Assembly (NCBI GenBank): GCA_025927665.1
Contig: JAICKZ010000096.1
Location: 1-10,783, forward strand
Reading direction: 5' to 3'
Source: Steroidobacteraceae bacterium
GTDB taxonomy: Bacteria > Pseudomonadota > Gammaproteobacteria > Steroidobacterales > Steroidobacteraceae
Length of the DNA stretch: 10,783 bases
In this document: piece after piece, positions 1-6,647 of the stretch
How the letters are laid out: each line of letters begins with the position of its first letter
Numbering within the stretch: position 1 is the first letter of the stretch
The notes under the pieces: generated by a model
What the model saw: the letters and a program-made list of their open reading frames with translations, nothing else
What the model was told of the DNA's origin: nothing
Database searches by the model: none
Translations under genes and position numbers: made by a program

Positions 1-1160
1 AATAAGCGAGTGGCGCTGGTTGCGCTAGGAAGATATTCGATGGGCTTGAATGCGCGTGTACCTAGGTGCGAACCAAAACGATCTTCTAGTGTCAGCTTCA
101 GCAATGGATAAGGCTGGGCAAAATTTGCGTTGTTGGTAATGCTGGCGCGCACACGCAATATACCGGGTTCTTGTGGATCAGAAACAATGCCCCATTGTTT
201 GATGCTATAGGCGTTTACTTCCCAACGTGGCTCCAAATTCTGTCCAAACACTGAATATATAGATTTTAATGTGTCGCCAAAGCCTGGATGTCTGACTAAA
301 GATTGTCGATAGTGATGTACAACTTGTATTGCCAATAATAGAACAAGGCCAATGCAGGTGAGCATCATCCGCCATCGACTGTTGGACTGATAAGCTTCGA
401 CGTATTGATCCGGTTGCAAGACATCGGGAGGTGATTCTTTTGGTAAGATTTTTTTTGAAGTCGTCCAGTGACGCAAACGAGTGTCATTGGACTCTGGTTT
501 GAATAACGAAGGCTCATCCTCAAGAGATTGCTCTTTAGAAGAACTATCTGGCTCATTTCTATACACGGCGTTGTTGAACAACTGCGCGTTATTGCCGCCA
601 TCACCATACAATCGCCCATCATGATTTTCGACACTGTTTTCGACGAATAGCGGTTGTTCATCGGTTTCTTCGCCAAAGAATTGTGGACGCGCTCGCGTCA
701 GTTCATCAGTATGTGATGAACTAACTGAAACATCGGGTTCAGGTATTGCCGCTGCTTCAGACGTGCTTTCAGATGTGGGAAAAGGGTTATGCCATTCTTC
801 AGAATCGATATTGAAGATCTCGATGACGCTGTCATCGGGTTCATTCTCTTCAAGCATCGATTCTTGATCCGCTTGATCTGTGGCATCAAATATTTGATCG
901 CCTTCCATGGTGATTTGTTCACTCTGCGCCGTGTCGTCATTGAATGTCGGCAGGAATTCAGCGGCTTCGTTTTCTGCAGTGGCTTCATCTTGTGGAGGTG
1001 ATGCGGATTCGTCATCGATCAACTCTTCTTGTTCGAAGCCATTCTGCATCGCATCAAACTGAGTATTGCAACGCCCACAACGTACTTGACCATGTGCCGC
1101 ACGCAGAATGGTTTCTGTAATGCGAAACACTGTTTGGCAGCCCGGACATTGCGTTAGCAC
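1..1160 (-). CDS. Zinc-ribbon, single-pass membrane protein with DUF3426 domain (3' end outside window)
   Basis: The minus-strand frame stays open from a GTG at 1160 to the window edge (386 full codons). Residues 5-35 form an MJ0042-type zinc ribbon with C5-x2-C8 and C28-x2-C31 (TQCPGCQTVF, then VRCGRCNTQF). Residues about 40-260 are a long acidic, low-complexity linker rich in Asp, Glu, Ser and Gln. A hydrophobic segment at about 265-281 is a likely membrane span. From about 290 on, the sequence has the DUF3426 pattern (W313, KQWGI at 321-325, RVRASITNNA near 338-347, then a YPLLKLTLEDRFG stretch). GTG is chosen because it is the only usual start between the in-frame prmA stop and the first zinc-ribbon Cys; GAG lies 8 nt upstream. 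The gene starts 30 nt after prmA, so the two are probably co-transcribed. In Pseudomonas the same slot holds such a protein, followed by dusB and fis. Its cellular role is not established. The topology (cytoplasmic ribbon, periplasmic DUF3426) is inferred. Confidence 0.88.
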   Translation of the reverse strand, partial: MLTQCPGCQTVFRITETILRAAHGQVRCGRCNTQFDAMQNGFEQEELIDDESASPPQDEATAENEAAEFLPTFNDDTAQSEQITMEGDQIFDATDQADQESMLEENEPDDSVIEIFNIDSEEWHNPFPTSESTSEAAAIPEPDVSVSSSHTDELTRARPQFFGEETDEQPLFVENSVENHDGRLYGDGGNNAQLFNNAVYRNEPDSSSKEQSLEDEPSLFKPESNDTRLRHWTTSKKILPKESPPDVLQPDQYVEAYQSNSRWRMMLTCIGLVLLLAIQVVHHYRQSLVRHPGFGDTLKSIYSVFGQNLEPRWEVNAYSIKQWGIVSDPQEPGILRVRASITNNANFAQPYPLLKLTLEDRFGSHLGTRAFKPIEYLPSATSATRL

Positions 1161-1190
1161 AAGTAAATCTCGTTGCAGTAATGGAAGAGA

Positions 1191-2060
1191 TTAGCGACGG
1201 CGACCGCTCAAACGCGCCCAGCCATCTAAGTAAGTAATGGTATCCATATCACACCATTTTGCGTAACAAGTTTGAATACTTTCGGCCTGTTCTTGTAACA
1301 CGCCCGACAGAACAATGTAACCATCCTGCGCCATTAACGATATTAATCGAGGTGCTAGTTCAATTAACGGGCCAGCTAATATATTGGCAAGCAATACGTC
1401 GGCCGATTGTAAATGTTCATCACTTAGTTGCAATGTCAACGCTGCACTCACTTGATTGCGATCGGCATTACTACGACTTGCAATCAGAGCTTGATGATCA
1501 ATGTCCACGCCATGCGCAATGCGCGCGCCTAATTTTAATGCCGCGATGGCAAGAATGCCGGAGCCGCAACCATAATCAATAACGGTTTTATTGCGTAATA
1601 GATATTGATCCAGCCATTGCAGACACAATGCAGTGGTCGGGTGCGTGCCAGTACCAAAAGCAAGTCCTGGATCAAGATCGATGATGATTGCATTAGCATC
1701 GTCAGGTCGTTGACCATCTGGACACACCCATAATTTTTCACCGAAGCGCATGGCATGAAAATCTTTCAACCATTCGCGTTCCCAAACGCGATCGGCGATG
1801 TATTCGAAATGGGAATGTGGCACTTCTTCAAGCTGTGCAGTTAATCCTGCCATCACTGCATCTGATGACATCTCCACTGCAAACAATGCCTTCGCATTGA
1901 CCGTCGGCCATAGCGGCAACATGCCCGGCGCAGGTTCCAAAATGGGATTGTCCGCTGCATCTTCCAATGTTACCGACAATGCACCCACGGCAAACAAAGC
2001 ATCTTCAACCGGTGCCGGATCGGAATGGCCGAGTTGAAGTGTTAGTTGTAGGAAGGGCAT
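1191..2060 (-). CDS. prmA: Ribosomal protein L11 methyltransferase
   Basis: This is a cytoplasmic S-adenosylmethionine-dependent methyltransferase that methylates ribosomal protein L11 on lysines and the N-terminal amine. At 289 residues it matches E. coli PrmA (293). Residues 1-100 are the variable L11-recognition domain. The catalytic domain shows the PrmA signature LDPGLAFGTGTHPTT (129-143), the SAM-binding glycine loop DYGCGSG (162-168), the acidic strand end VDID (185-188) and LLANILAGPL (223-232), where N226 occupies the substrate-side motif. The ATG at 2060 gives the expected N terminus, although no good Shine-Dalgarno sequence precedes it. accC lies 288 bp upstream, a gap filled by inverted repeats; the DUF3426 gene follows after 30 bp. 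The accC-prmA adjacency is conserved in gammaproteobacteria, but the wide gap here suggests either read-through or a private promoter. Confidence 0.96.
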   Translation of the reverse strand: MPFLQLTLQLGHSDPAPVEDALFAVGALSVTLEDAADNPILEPAPGMLPLWPTVNAKALFAVEMSSDAVMAGLTAQLEEVPHSHFEYIADRVWEREWLKDFHAMRFGEKLWVCPDGQRPDDANAIIIDLDPGLAFGTGTHPTTALCLQWLDQYLLRNKTVIDYGCGSGILAIAALKLGARIAHGVDIDHQALIASRSNADRNQVSAALTLQLSDEHLQSADVLLANILAGPLIELAPRLISLMAQDGYIVLSGVLQEQAESIQTCYAKWCDMDTITYLDGWARLSGRRR

Positions 2061-2208
2061 CGTAGGTAGGGTGTGTTAAGAAATCAGATTTGAGAATTAT
2101 TGACTGGACTTCGTATACTAAATTTCAATTTAGCAGGAACATTGTAATTACAAAAACATAAAGCTCTGCAATATTTTCGAGTTTGTTGAGATTAAAACAA
2201 ACTAAGTC

Positions 2209-2228
2209 ATTCCCGCGAAAGCGGGAAT
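2209..2228. repeat. dRS3-like 20-bp palindrome
   Basis: ATTCCC, eight bases, GGGAAT. The eight central bases GCGAAAGC extend the stem, so the whole is a perfect 8-bp inverted repeat around a GAAA tetraloop. It matches the Neisseria dRS3 pattern ATTCCC(N8)GGGAAT and recurs in this window near 8660, 8696 and 8933, and in degraded form at 8897. As RNA it would fold into a stable hairpin within an accC-prmA transcript; it lacks a T-tract on either side, so an intrinsic terminator is unlikely. Confidence 0.85.
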
Positions 2229-2255
2229 CCAGTCATTAAAATCAATTCTGACTTT

Positions 2256-2327
2256 CGTTCATGCTGAGCCTGTCGAAGGATTCTATAACCCTATCAAAAG
2301 CAATTCGACAAGCTCATCATAGGCGAA
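2256..2327. repeat. Imperfect inverted repeat of the TTCGACAAGCTCA family
   Basis: The left arm at about 2256-2277 (ending GAGCCTGTCGAA) is the imperfect reverse complement of the right arm at about 2304-2325 (beginning TTCGACAAGCTCATC), with a loop of about 26 nt. The same arm sequence recurs at 8582, 8821 and, diverged, at 9430-9495. Here it lies 28 bp downstream of the dRS3-like palindrome, giving a composite repeat that fills the accC-prmA gap. Non-autonomous mobile or REP-like origin is inferred; no transposase is visible. Confidence 0.7.
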
Positions 2328-2348
2328 TTGATTTCATCCGCGGCTAGC

Positions 2349-3692
2349 TTACTTAATTCCTAAGCGACGTTCTAGATAGTGAATATCCAATCCACCGGCT
2401 TTGAATGCACCATGATTGAAAATTTCTTGATGCAATGGAATGTTGGTCTTGATGCCTTCGATGACCATTTCCGATAACGCATTTTTCATACGTGCAATTG
2501 CGGTATCACGATCTTCGCCATAGGCAATCAACTTGCCGATCATGGAATCATAATAAGGTGGTACGACATAGCCGCTGTAAAGATGACTATCAACGCGAAT
2601 GCCAGGTCCACCGGGTGCATGAAATAGTTTCACCGGACCAGGGGAGGGAATAAAGCCTTTGGGATCTTCTGCATTGATGCGGCATTCAATGGCATGACCA
2701 CGTACCACAATATCACTTTGTGTCCATTGCAAACGTTCGCCGCCAGCAATGCGCAATTGTGCTTTGACAATGTCGATGCCAGTGACTTGTTCGGTAACAG
2801 GATGTTCCACTTGCACGCGAGTGTTCATTTCAATGAAATAGAATTCATTATCTTGATACAAAAATTCCAAGGTACCAGCGCCGCGATAACCCACTTCAGA
2901 ACAGGCAGCGACGCAGCGTTCACCAATCGATTTGCGTTGTTTGGGCGTGATGCCGGGAGCGGGCGCTTCTTCAATCACTTTTTGATGACGACGTTGCAAA
3001 GAACAATCGCGTTCACCCAAGTGCAATACGTTGCCGTAATTGTCGGCCAGAACTTGAATTTCAATATGACGTGGCTTTTCTAAAAACTTCTCCATGTATA
3101 CCTGATCATTGCCGAACGCAGCCATGGCTTCGGCCTTGGTTACATTGATGGATTGAATCAATGTGGCTTCACTATGCACCACACGCATGCCACGACCGCC
3201 ACCACCGCCGGAAGCTTTGATAATCACGGGAAAGCCAATTTCGCGTGCAATGCGAATGTTCTCACCCGCATCATCACCTAACGAACCACCTGAACCGGGT
3301 ACACATGGAACGCCGGCTTTTTTCATGGTGCGAATCGCGGAAACTTTGTCACCCATCATGCGAATGGTTTCTGCCTTGGGACCAATGAATACGAATCCGC
3401 TTTTTTCGACGCGTTCAGCGAAGTCGGCGTTTTCGGATAAAAATCCATATCCAGGATGAATGGCTACCGAGTCAGTGACTTCAGCAGCACTAATGATGGC
3501 AGGCATGTTGAGGTAACTTTCCTTGGAGGGAGGTGGACCGATACATACCGATTCATCTGCCAACAACACATGTTTGAGATTGGCATCGGCGGTGGAATGC
3601 ACAGCAACGGTTTTAATACCCAACTCGCGACAGGCGCGCAAAATGCGCAGCGCAATCTCACCACGATTGGCGATCACTACTTTTTCTAACAT
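2349..3692 (-). CDS. accC: Biotin carboxylase subunit of acetyl-CoA carboxylase
   Basis: AccC carries out the ATP- and bicarbonate-dependent carboxylation of biotin on AccB, the first half-reaction of fatty-acid synthesis, in the cytoplasm. The length is 447 residues (E. coli 449) and numbering is collinear with E. coli. The N-terminal domain begins ANRGEIALRILRAC (8-21). The ATP-grasp domain carries K116, K159, the glycine-rich lid GGGGGRGM (162-169), H209, K238, E276 and E288. The catalytic signature EMNTRVQVEHPV (288-299) includes N290, R292 and E296, and R338 is present. All residues known to bind ATP, bicarbonate or biotin in the E. coli enzyme that I could check are kept. The gene follows accB by 93 bp in the usual accBC order. 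The Shine-Dalgarno sequence is weak, so translation could depend on coupling or on structure in the gap. accA and accD are not in this window. Confidence 0.98.
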   Translation of the reverse strand: MLEKVVIANRGEIALRILRACRELGIKTVAVHSTADANLKHVLLADESVCIGPPPSKESYLNMPAIISAAEVTDSVAIHPGYGFLSENADFAERVEKSGFVFIGPKAETIRMMGDKVSAIRTMKKAGVPCVPGSGGSLGDDAGENIRIAREIGFPVIIKASGGGGGRGMRVVHSEATLIQSINVTKAEAMAAFGNDQVYMEKFLEKPRHIEIQVLADNYGNVLHLGERDCSLQRRHQKVIEEAPAPGITPKQRKSIGERCVAACSEVGYRGAGTLEFLYQDNEFYFIEMNTRVQVEHPVTEQVTGIDIVKAQLRIAGGERLQWTQSDIVVRGHAIECRINAEDPKGFIPSPGPVKLFHAPGGPGIRVDSHLYSGYVVPPYYDSMIGKLIAYGEDRDTAIARMKNALSEMVIEGIKTNIPLHQEIFNHGAFKAGGLDIHYLERRLGIK

Positions 3693-3785
3693 GACTTGAT
3701 AAAGACTCGTTTGTACTGCGACAACATGTCACAGCGGGTTAATGAATTTCGATTGCAGTGCGTTGCTGCATGTGAACTCAATGAA

Positions 3786-4250
3786 CTATTCAATAATAAA
3801 TAGTGGTTGGCCAAACTCCACCGGCTCGCCATTTTTGGCAAGAATGGCCGTCACTCGACCCGCTTTGTCGGATTCAATCTGATTCATCATCTTCATTGCT
3901 TCGATAATACAAAGCGTATCTCCGGCATTCACTTCACTGCCGATATCAACGAATGATTTTGCGCCAGGTGTGGCTGATGCGTAGAAGGTTCCAACCATGG
4001 GTGCGGTAACGGTATGTTCATTTTTATTAGCTACCGGGGCTGATACGGCAGCAGTGGATGTGTTGGTATTGGCGGGAGGAGCCGCGATATTCTGCACAGG
4101 TGCTTGTGCATATTGCATCGCAGGGTGCATGGCGAATGCGGTTTGCTGACGACTGATGCGTACGGACTCTTCCCCTTCCTTGATTTCAATTTCTGCAATA
4201 CCGGATTCTTCCAGTAGTTCGATCAATTTTTTGACCTTGCGAATATCCAT
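3786..4250 (-). CDS. accB: Biotin carboxyl carrier protein of acetyl-CoA carboxylase
   Basis: AccB carries biotin, shuttling CO2 from AccC to the AccA/AccD carboxyltransferase. The protein has 154 residues (E. coli 156). It opens MDIRKVKKLIELLEESGI, almost identical to E. coli AccB, followed by an Ala/Pro/Gln/Asn-rich flexible linker (about 36-78). The C-terminal biotinyl domain holds the site EAMKMMNQIE with the biotinylated lysine at K120. A start 33 codons further upstream (4349) is possible on paper, but it would overlap aroQ by 44 bp and add unrelated residues. The chosen ATG has a good Shine-Dalgarno sequence, AAGAGG, 6 nt upstream and begins 55 bp after aroQ. Order aroQ-accB-accC is the standard cluster. 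Modification by a BirA-type biotin ligase encoded elsewhere is expected. Confidence 0.97.
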   Translation of the reverse strand: MDIRKVKKLIELLEESGIAEIEIKEGEESVRISRQQTAFAMHPAMQYAQAPVQNIAAPPANTNTSTAAVSAPVANKNEHTVTAPMVGTFYASATPGAKSFVDIGSEVNAGDTLCIIEAMKMMNQIESDKAGRVTAILAKNGEPVEFGQPLFIIE

Positions 4251-4305
4251 TGAGGACCTCTTAAGAGTAGAAAATAATTGTTTAATAAAAAATCTATCGC
4301 AGAAA

Positions 4306-4746
4306 CTAGTGTTGAAGCCGCTGTGCAGCGGCATATAAAGCGAGTTCATATCCTAGTGGCCCAAGTCCCACGATGACACCGGTTGCGATGTCAGAGAAAT
4401 ACGAATGATGACGAAATGATTCGCGCGAATGCACATTGCTTAAGTGAATTTCAATAAACGGGATTTGAACGGCCAATAAAGCGTCGCGCAATGCAATACT
4501 GGTATGTGTGAAAGCGGCCGGGTTGAAGAGAATGAATTCCACGCCATCTGCCGGAGCGCGATGAATGCGCTCAATCAATTCGGCTTCAGAATTGCTTTGT
4601 AATGCAGCCAATGTATGACCGGAGTTATTCGCCAACCGTATCAAGTCAGTCGTGATTTCTTCCAACGTGCTTGAGCCATAAGTGCCAGGCTCTCGCGAGC
4701 CGAGCAAGTTTAAGTTAGGGCCATTAAGCAGCAGCAAATTCGCCAT
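4306..4746 (-). CDS. aroQ: Type II 3-dehydroquinate dehydratase
   Basis: This enzyme catalyses the third shikimate-pathway step, dehydrating 3-dehydroquinate to 3-dehydroshikimate, as a cytoplasmic dodecamer. At 146 residues it matches the family. Visible signatures are LNGPNLNLLGSREPGTYG (7-24) with R18 and the catalytic Y23; N75 in FNPAAFTHTSIALRDAL (74-90); the catalytic H101 in EIHLSNVHSRE (99-109); and FRHHSYFSDIATGVIVGLG (111-129). Residues 50-56 read QSNSEAE where many homologues have QSNHEGE; other family members also vary there, so I do not read this as loss of activity. It is the first gene of the aroQ-accB-accC group, with 215 bp of non-coding DNA upstream carrying a candidate promoter. 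The Shine-Dalgarno sequence is weak (GGA about 14 nt before ATG). Confidence 0.97.
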   Translation of the reverse strand: MANLLLLNGPNLNLLGSREPGTYGSSTLEEITTDLIRLANNSGHTLAALQSNSEAELIERIHRAPADGVEFILFNPAAFTHTSIALRDALLAVQIPFIEIHLSNVHSRESFRHHSYFSDIATGVIVGLGPLGYELALYAAAQRLQH

Positions 4747-4887
4747 GTTTGTTTATTGTTCCAACTTCAGAGATGTCTGGTGATCTTCAGCCAATGCAAT
4801 TCAGTCACTGCATATTCACTGAGAAGTACCGACCCATTCTTCGAAAATGGCGGCGAGTTTACCGACATTTGATCGCAATCGGTGGAA

Positions 4888-4916
4888 AATTTACGCAATC
4901 ATGCCAGGGTATGCAA
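4888..4916 (-). promoter_or_regulatory. Candidate sigma-70 promoter for aroQ-accB-accC
   Basis: On the minus strand TTGCAT (4916-4911) and TAAATT (4893-4888) are separated by exactly 17 nt. The hexamer matches are modest (3/6 and 4/6). The position, in the 215-bp gap between the tlpA-like gene and aroQ and about 140 bp before the aroQ start, is sensible for the operon promoter. This call rests on pattern only. Confidence 0.35.
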
Positions 4917-4961
4917 GGCCGATTGTGGAATTTATTTGTGAATTTCTCTCGAAATCACGAT

Positions 4962-5612
4962 TTAGGGCGTTTTGGAATCGTTCAACGCCATGTTCAACTG
5001 AGTTCGGGCTTTATTAACTTCCATCTTGCCATCATTGACTTGGGCAATGACATCCAGGATCAACTTGGCTTGCTTTGGATGTAGTTCGCCCAAATGGGTA
5101 ATGATGATATTGCCCTGTTTGTCCGTAAATATTGTGAAGGGTAAACCGCTGGCATCGATACCAAAGGCATCTGCTGCGGCGAATCCATCTTGCTCGCCGA
5201 TCAATATAGGATAATCGATGTGCATCGACTCGGCATATTTTAACACTTGATCGCGAAAATCAATGGCAATGCCGATTACTTGGAATCCTTGTGTGGCGCG
5301 CTCATGTTGCAAGTTGAGTAGCAGTGGCATTTCACGACGACAAGGTTCGCACCATGTTGCCCAGAAATTAATAATCAATGACTTTCCTGGCCAGGATCGA
5401 ATTGATTGCAAATTACCTTCACGATTCTTCAATGAAAAGTCGGGCAGAGTCAGTACCGGTTCTTTTAATGAATTCGATGATGAAGCTGATGAGCTTGTCG
5501 TTACTGTCAATACTGAATTGTTCGATGTGGGCCGATTGAACCATCGCATGGTGAAGAAGCCAATGGATATCGCAACAATTGCAACGAGAAGATAACGCAG
5601 AGCGGATTTCAT
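4962..5612 (-). CDS. TlpA/ResA-like membrane-anchored thiol-disulfide oxidoreductase
   Basis: The protein has 216 residues with an N-terminal hydrophobic segment (about 5-22, preceded by K2 and R6) that should act as an uncleaved anchor or signal. A Ser/Asn/Thr-rich spacer (about 28-48) follows, then a thioredoxin-like domain of the AhpC/TSA-redoxin (TlpA) type. Motifs: FSLKNREG (59-66), the active site WATWCEPCRRE (84-94) with C88 and C91, and the cis-proline loop GLPFT (156-160, P158). Such proteins act in the periplasm as reductants, for example in cytochrome c maturation or rescue of oxidised thiols, and usually receive electrons from DsbD-type proteins. dsbD lies 1.0 kb away on the same strand, and the two genes are adjacent in several Pseudomonas genomes, so a partnership is a reasonable inference. 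The exact client is unknown. The start at 5612 gives a good signal anchor but has only a weak, distant GGGA. Confidence 0.9.
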   Translation of the reverse strand: MKSALRYLLVAIVAISIGFFTMRWFNRPTSNNSVLTVTTSSSASSSNSLKEPVLTLPDFSLKNREGNLQSIRSWPGKSLIINFWATWCEPCRREMPLLLNLQHERATQGFQVIGIAIDFRDQVLKYAESMHIDYPILIGEQDGFAAADAFGIDASGLPFTIFTDKQGNIIITHLGELHPKQAKLILDVIAQVNDGKMEVNKARTQLNMALNDSKTP

Positions 5613-5746
5613 TCAAGCAAGTCCCGTATCAAAGTAACGTTAGGATTGAATTGTGGCATATGAGGTTGCTTGAATTAAATGCGCAACACAAGCTGGTTTC
5701 CTGTCATGGTTTAATTTCAATTCATTATCTAGTGGTAGAACTACGA

Positions 5747-5755
5747 TGTTATATT
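5747..5755 (+). promoter_or_regulatory. Candidate extended -10 promoter for the lipoprotein gene
   Basis: TG, one base, then TATATT (5750-5755) fits an extended -10 element with a 5/6 match to TATAAT; no convincing -35 hexamer is present. Transcription would begin near 5762 and give a leader of about 35 nt before the ATG at 5797. This also argues against the upstream in-frame ATG at 5746, which overlaps the element. Confidence 0.4.
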
Positions 5756-5796
5756 ATTTAGGAGATACAATTTCATCGTTCAAGCGGGGAAGCATC

Positions 5797-6615
5797 ATGC
5801 GTTCGTTCAGTCACTTAATTTTCTGCGGCGCCTGCTTGATGATTGCCATATCGCTTGGTGGTTGTGACTCCAATAATTCACTCAGTAATCTCTTCTCTTC
5901 CAGCAGCAGCTCGTCATCTTCAGCTGTCGCAAAAGGTATCTGGTCGGGTATGGATTCCACTTCCAATGAATCTATAGTGGGTATGATCAACTCCGCCGGT
6001 CAAGCAGATTTTATCCGGGAAGACGGCGTTCAGTTCATTGGAACCGTGCAGCTTGCTGGTAATACATTAGCTGCGACACTGAATGGCTATGCCGACTATG
6101 GATTTACATTCCCTGATGGTTCTACAACCGGTATCGGTACGTTGAATGCAACGGTAAGTACAGCGACTTCAATGGTTGGCACGCTGACATTCACCTCTAC
6201 TGACAATACCAGTTATCCGGGCTCCTGGTCCTTGTCTTATCAGCCGTTAAGTACGACGGGGTCTTCGCTCTCTGCTATTAACGGCACTTACACCGACATC
6301 AGCAGTGTTGCGAACAGCAATACCGGCGGCAGAGTAACAATTAGCACGAATGGAACGATTTTGAGTCAAGGCGCCACCAGCGGCTGCGTCATGAATGGCA
6401 GCATTGGCGTCGGTGATTCCACCACGGATGTTTACGAAATCTCTTTCACCTATCTAGGCTGTACCGGCCAGTGGGCCAATCTGAACGATGTTCCTTTCAC
6501 TGGTCTTGCAATACTGAAGACGACGCTGTCACCGGCACAAATTCTGGTCGGCGTGAGCGGTCAATCTTCGGCGGGTGCCAAGTACGGGTTGATCAATTCA
6601 TTCAGCCTGAATTGA
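5797..6615 (+). CDS. Uncharacterised secreted lipoprotein with poly-serine linker
   Basis: I do not recognise a named family. With the start at 5797 (GGGGA 6 nt upstream) the protein has 272 residues. Residues 1-23 form a lipoprotein signal: R2, a hydrophobic core, and lipobox LGGC with the lipidated cysteine C23. Asp at +2 would, under the E. coli Lol rule, retain the protein on the inner membrane. A run of nine serines (34-42), encoded by mixed Ser codons, tethers the body. From about 47 the sequence is Gly/Ser/Thr/Asn-rich, with alternating hydrophobics suggesting beta sheet. It contains GIWSGMDSTS (47-56), GTVQLAGNTLAATLNG (82-97), GSWSLSY (142-148), GTYT (163-166) and a final block holding C197 and C222, which could form a disulfide. 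It may be two related beta domains (about 45-150 and 155-272). It is the only plus-strand gene between tlpA and cutA, convergent with dsbD (32 bp gap). Lineage-specific insertion is inferred. Confidence 0.85.
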   Translation: MRSFSHLIFCGACLMIAISLGGCDSNNSLSNLFSSSSSSSSSAVAKGIWSGMDSTSNESIVGMINSAGQADFIREDGVQFIGTVQLAGNTLAATLNGYADYGFTFPDGSTTGIGTLNATVSTATSMVGTLTFTSTDNTSYPGSWSLSYQPLSTTGSSLSAINGTYTDISSVANSNTGGRVTISTNGTILSQGATSGCVMNGSIGVGDSTTDVYEISFTYLGCTGQWANLNDVPFTGLAILKTTLSPAQILVGVSGQSSAGAKYGLINSFSLN

Positions 6616-6647
6616 TTAAATCGACTCAGCGGAATTCATTTAAGTCG

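Noticed and set aside
365..1015. Two minus-strand ATG frames (365-676 and 698-1015)
   Set aside because: They are out of phase with the zinc-ribbon/DUF3426 frame, which is open through the whole region and has clear domain signatures.
2694..3083. Plus-strand open frame of 129 codons inside accC
   Set aside because: It is antisense to a fully conserved accC region, has no ribosome binding site and no recognisable protein features.
3754..3770. Small hairpin TGCAG/CTGCA between accB and accC
   Set aside because: A 5-bp stem with a 7-nt loop in a 93-bp gap is within chance expectation and has no supporting context.
4588..4596. Possible active-site defect in AroQ (QSNSEAE instead of QSNHEGE)
   Set aside because: The catalytic Tyr, His, Asn and Arg residues are kept, and comparable substitutions occur in functional members of the family.
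4938..4958. Hairpin as a terminator downstream of the tlpA-like gene
   Set aside because: GTGATTTC pairs with GAAATTCAC around GAGA with one bulge, but it is AT-rich and not followed by a T-tract in the transcribed direction.
4749..5084. Plus-strand open frame of 111 codons between aroQ and the tlpA-like gene
   Set aside because: It overlaps the tlpA 3' end antisense, begins next to the aroQ start without a ribosome binding site, and has no family features.
6616..6647. Bidirectional terminator between the lipoprotein gene and dsbD
   Set aside because: CGACT and AGTCG can pair, but the stem is 5 bp with a 16-nt loop and there is no T-tract on either strand.
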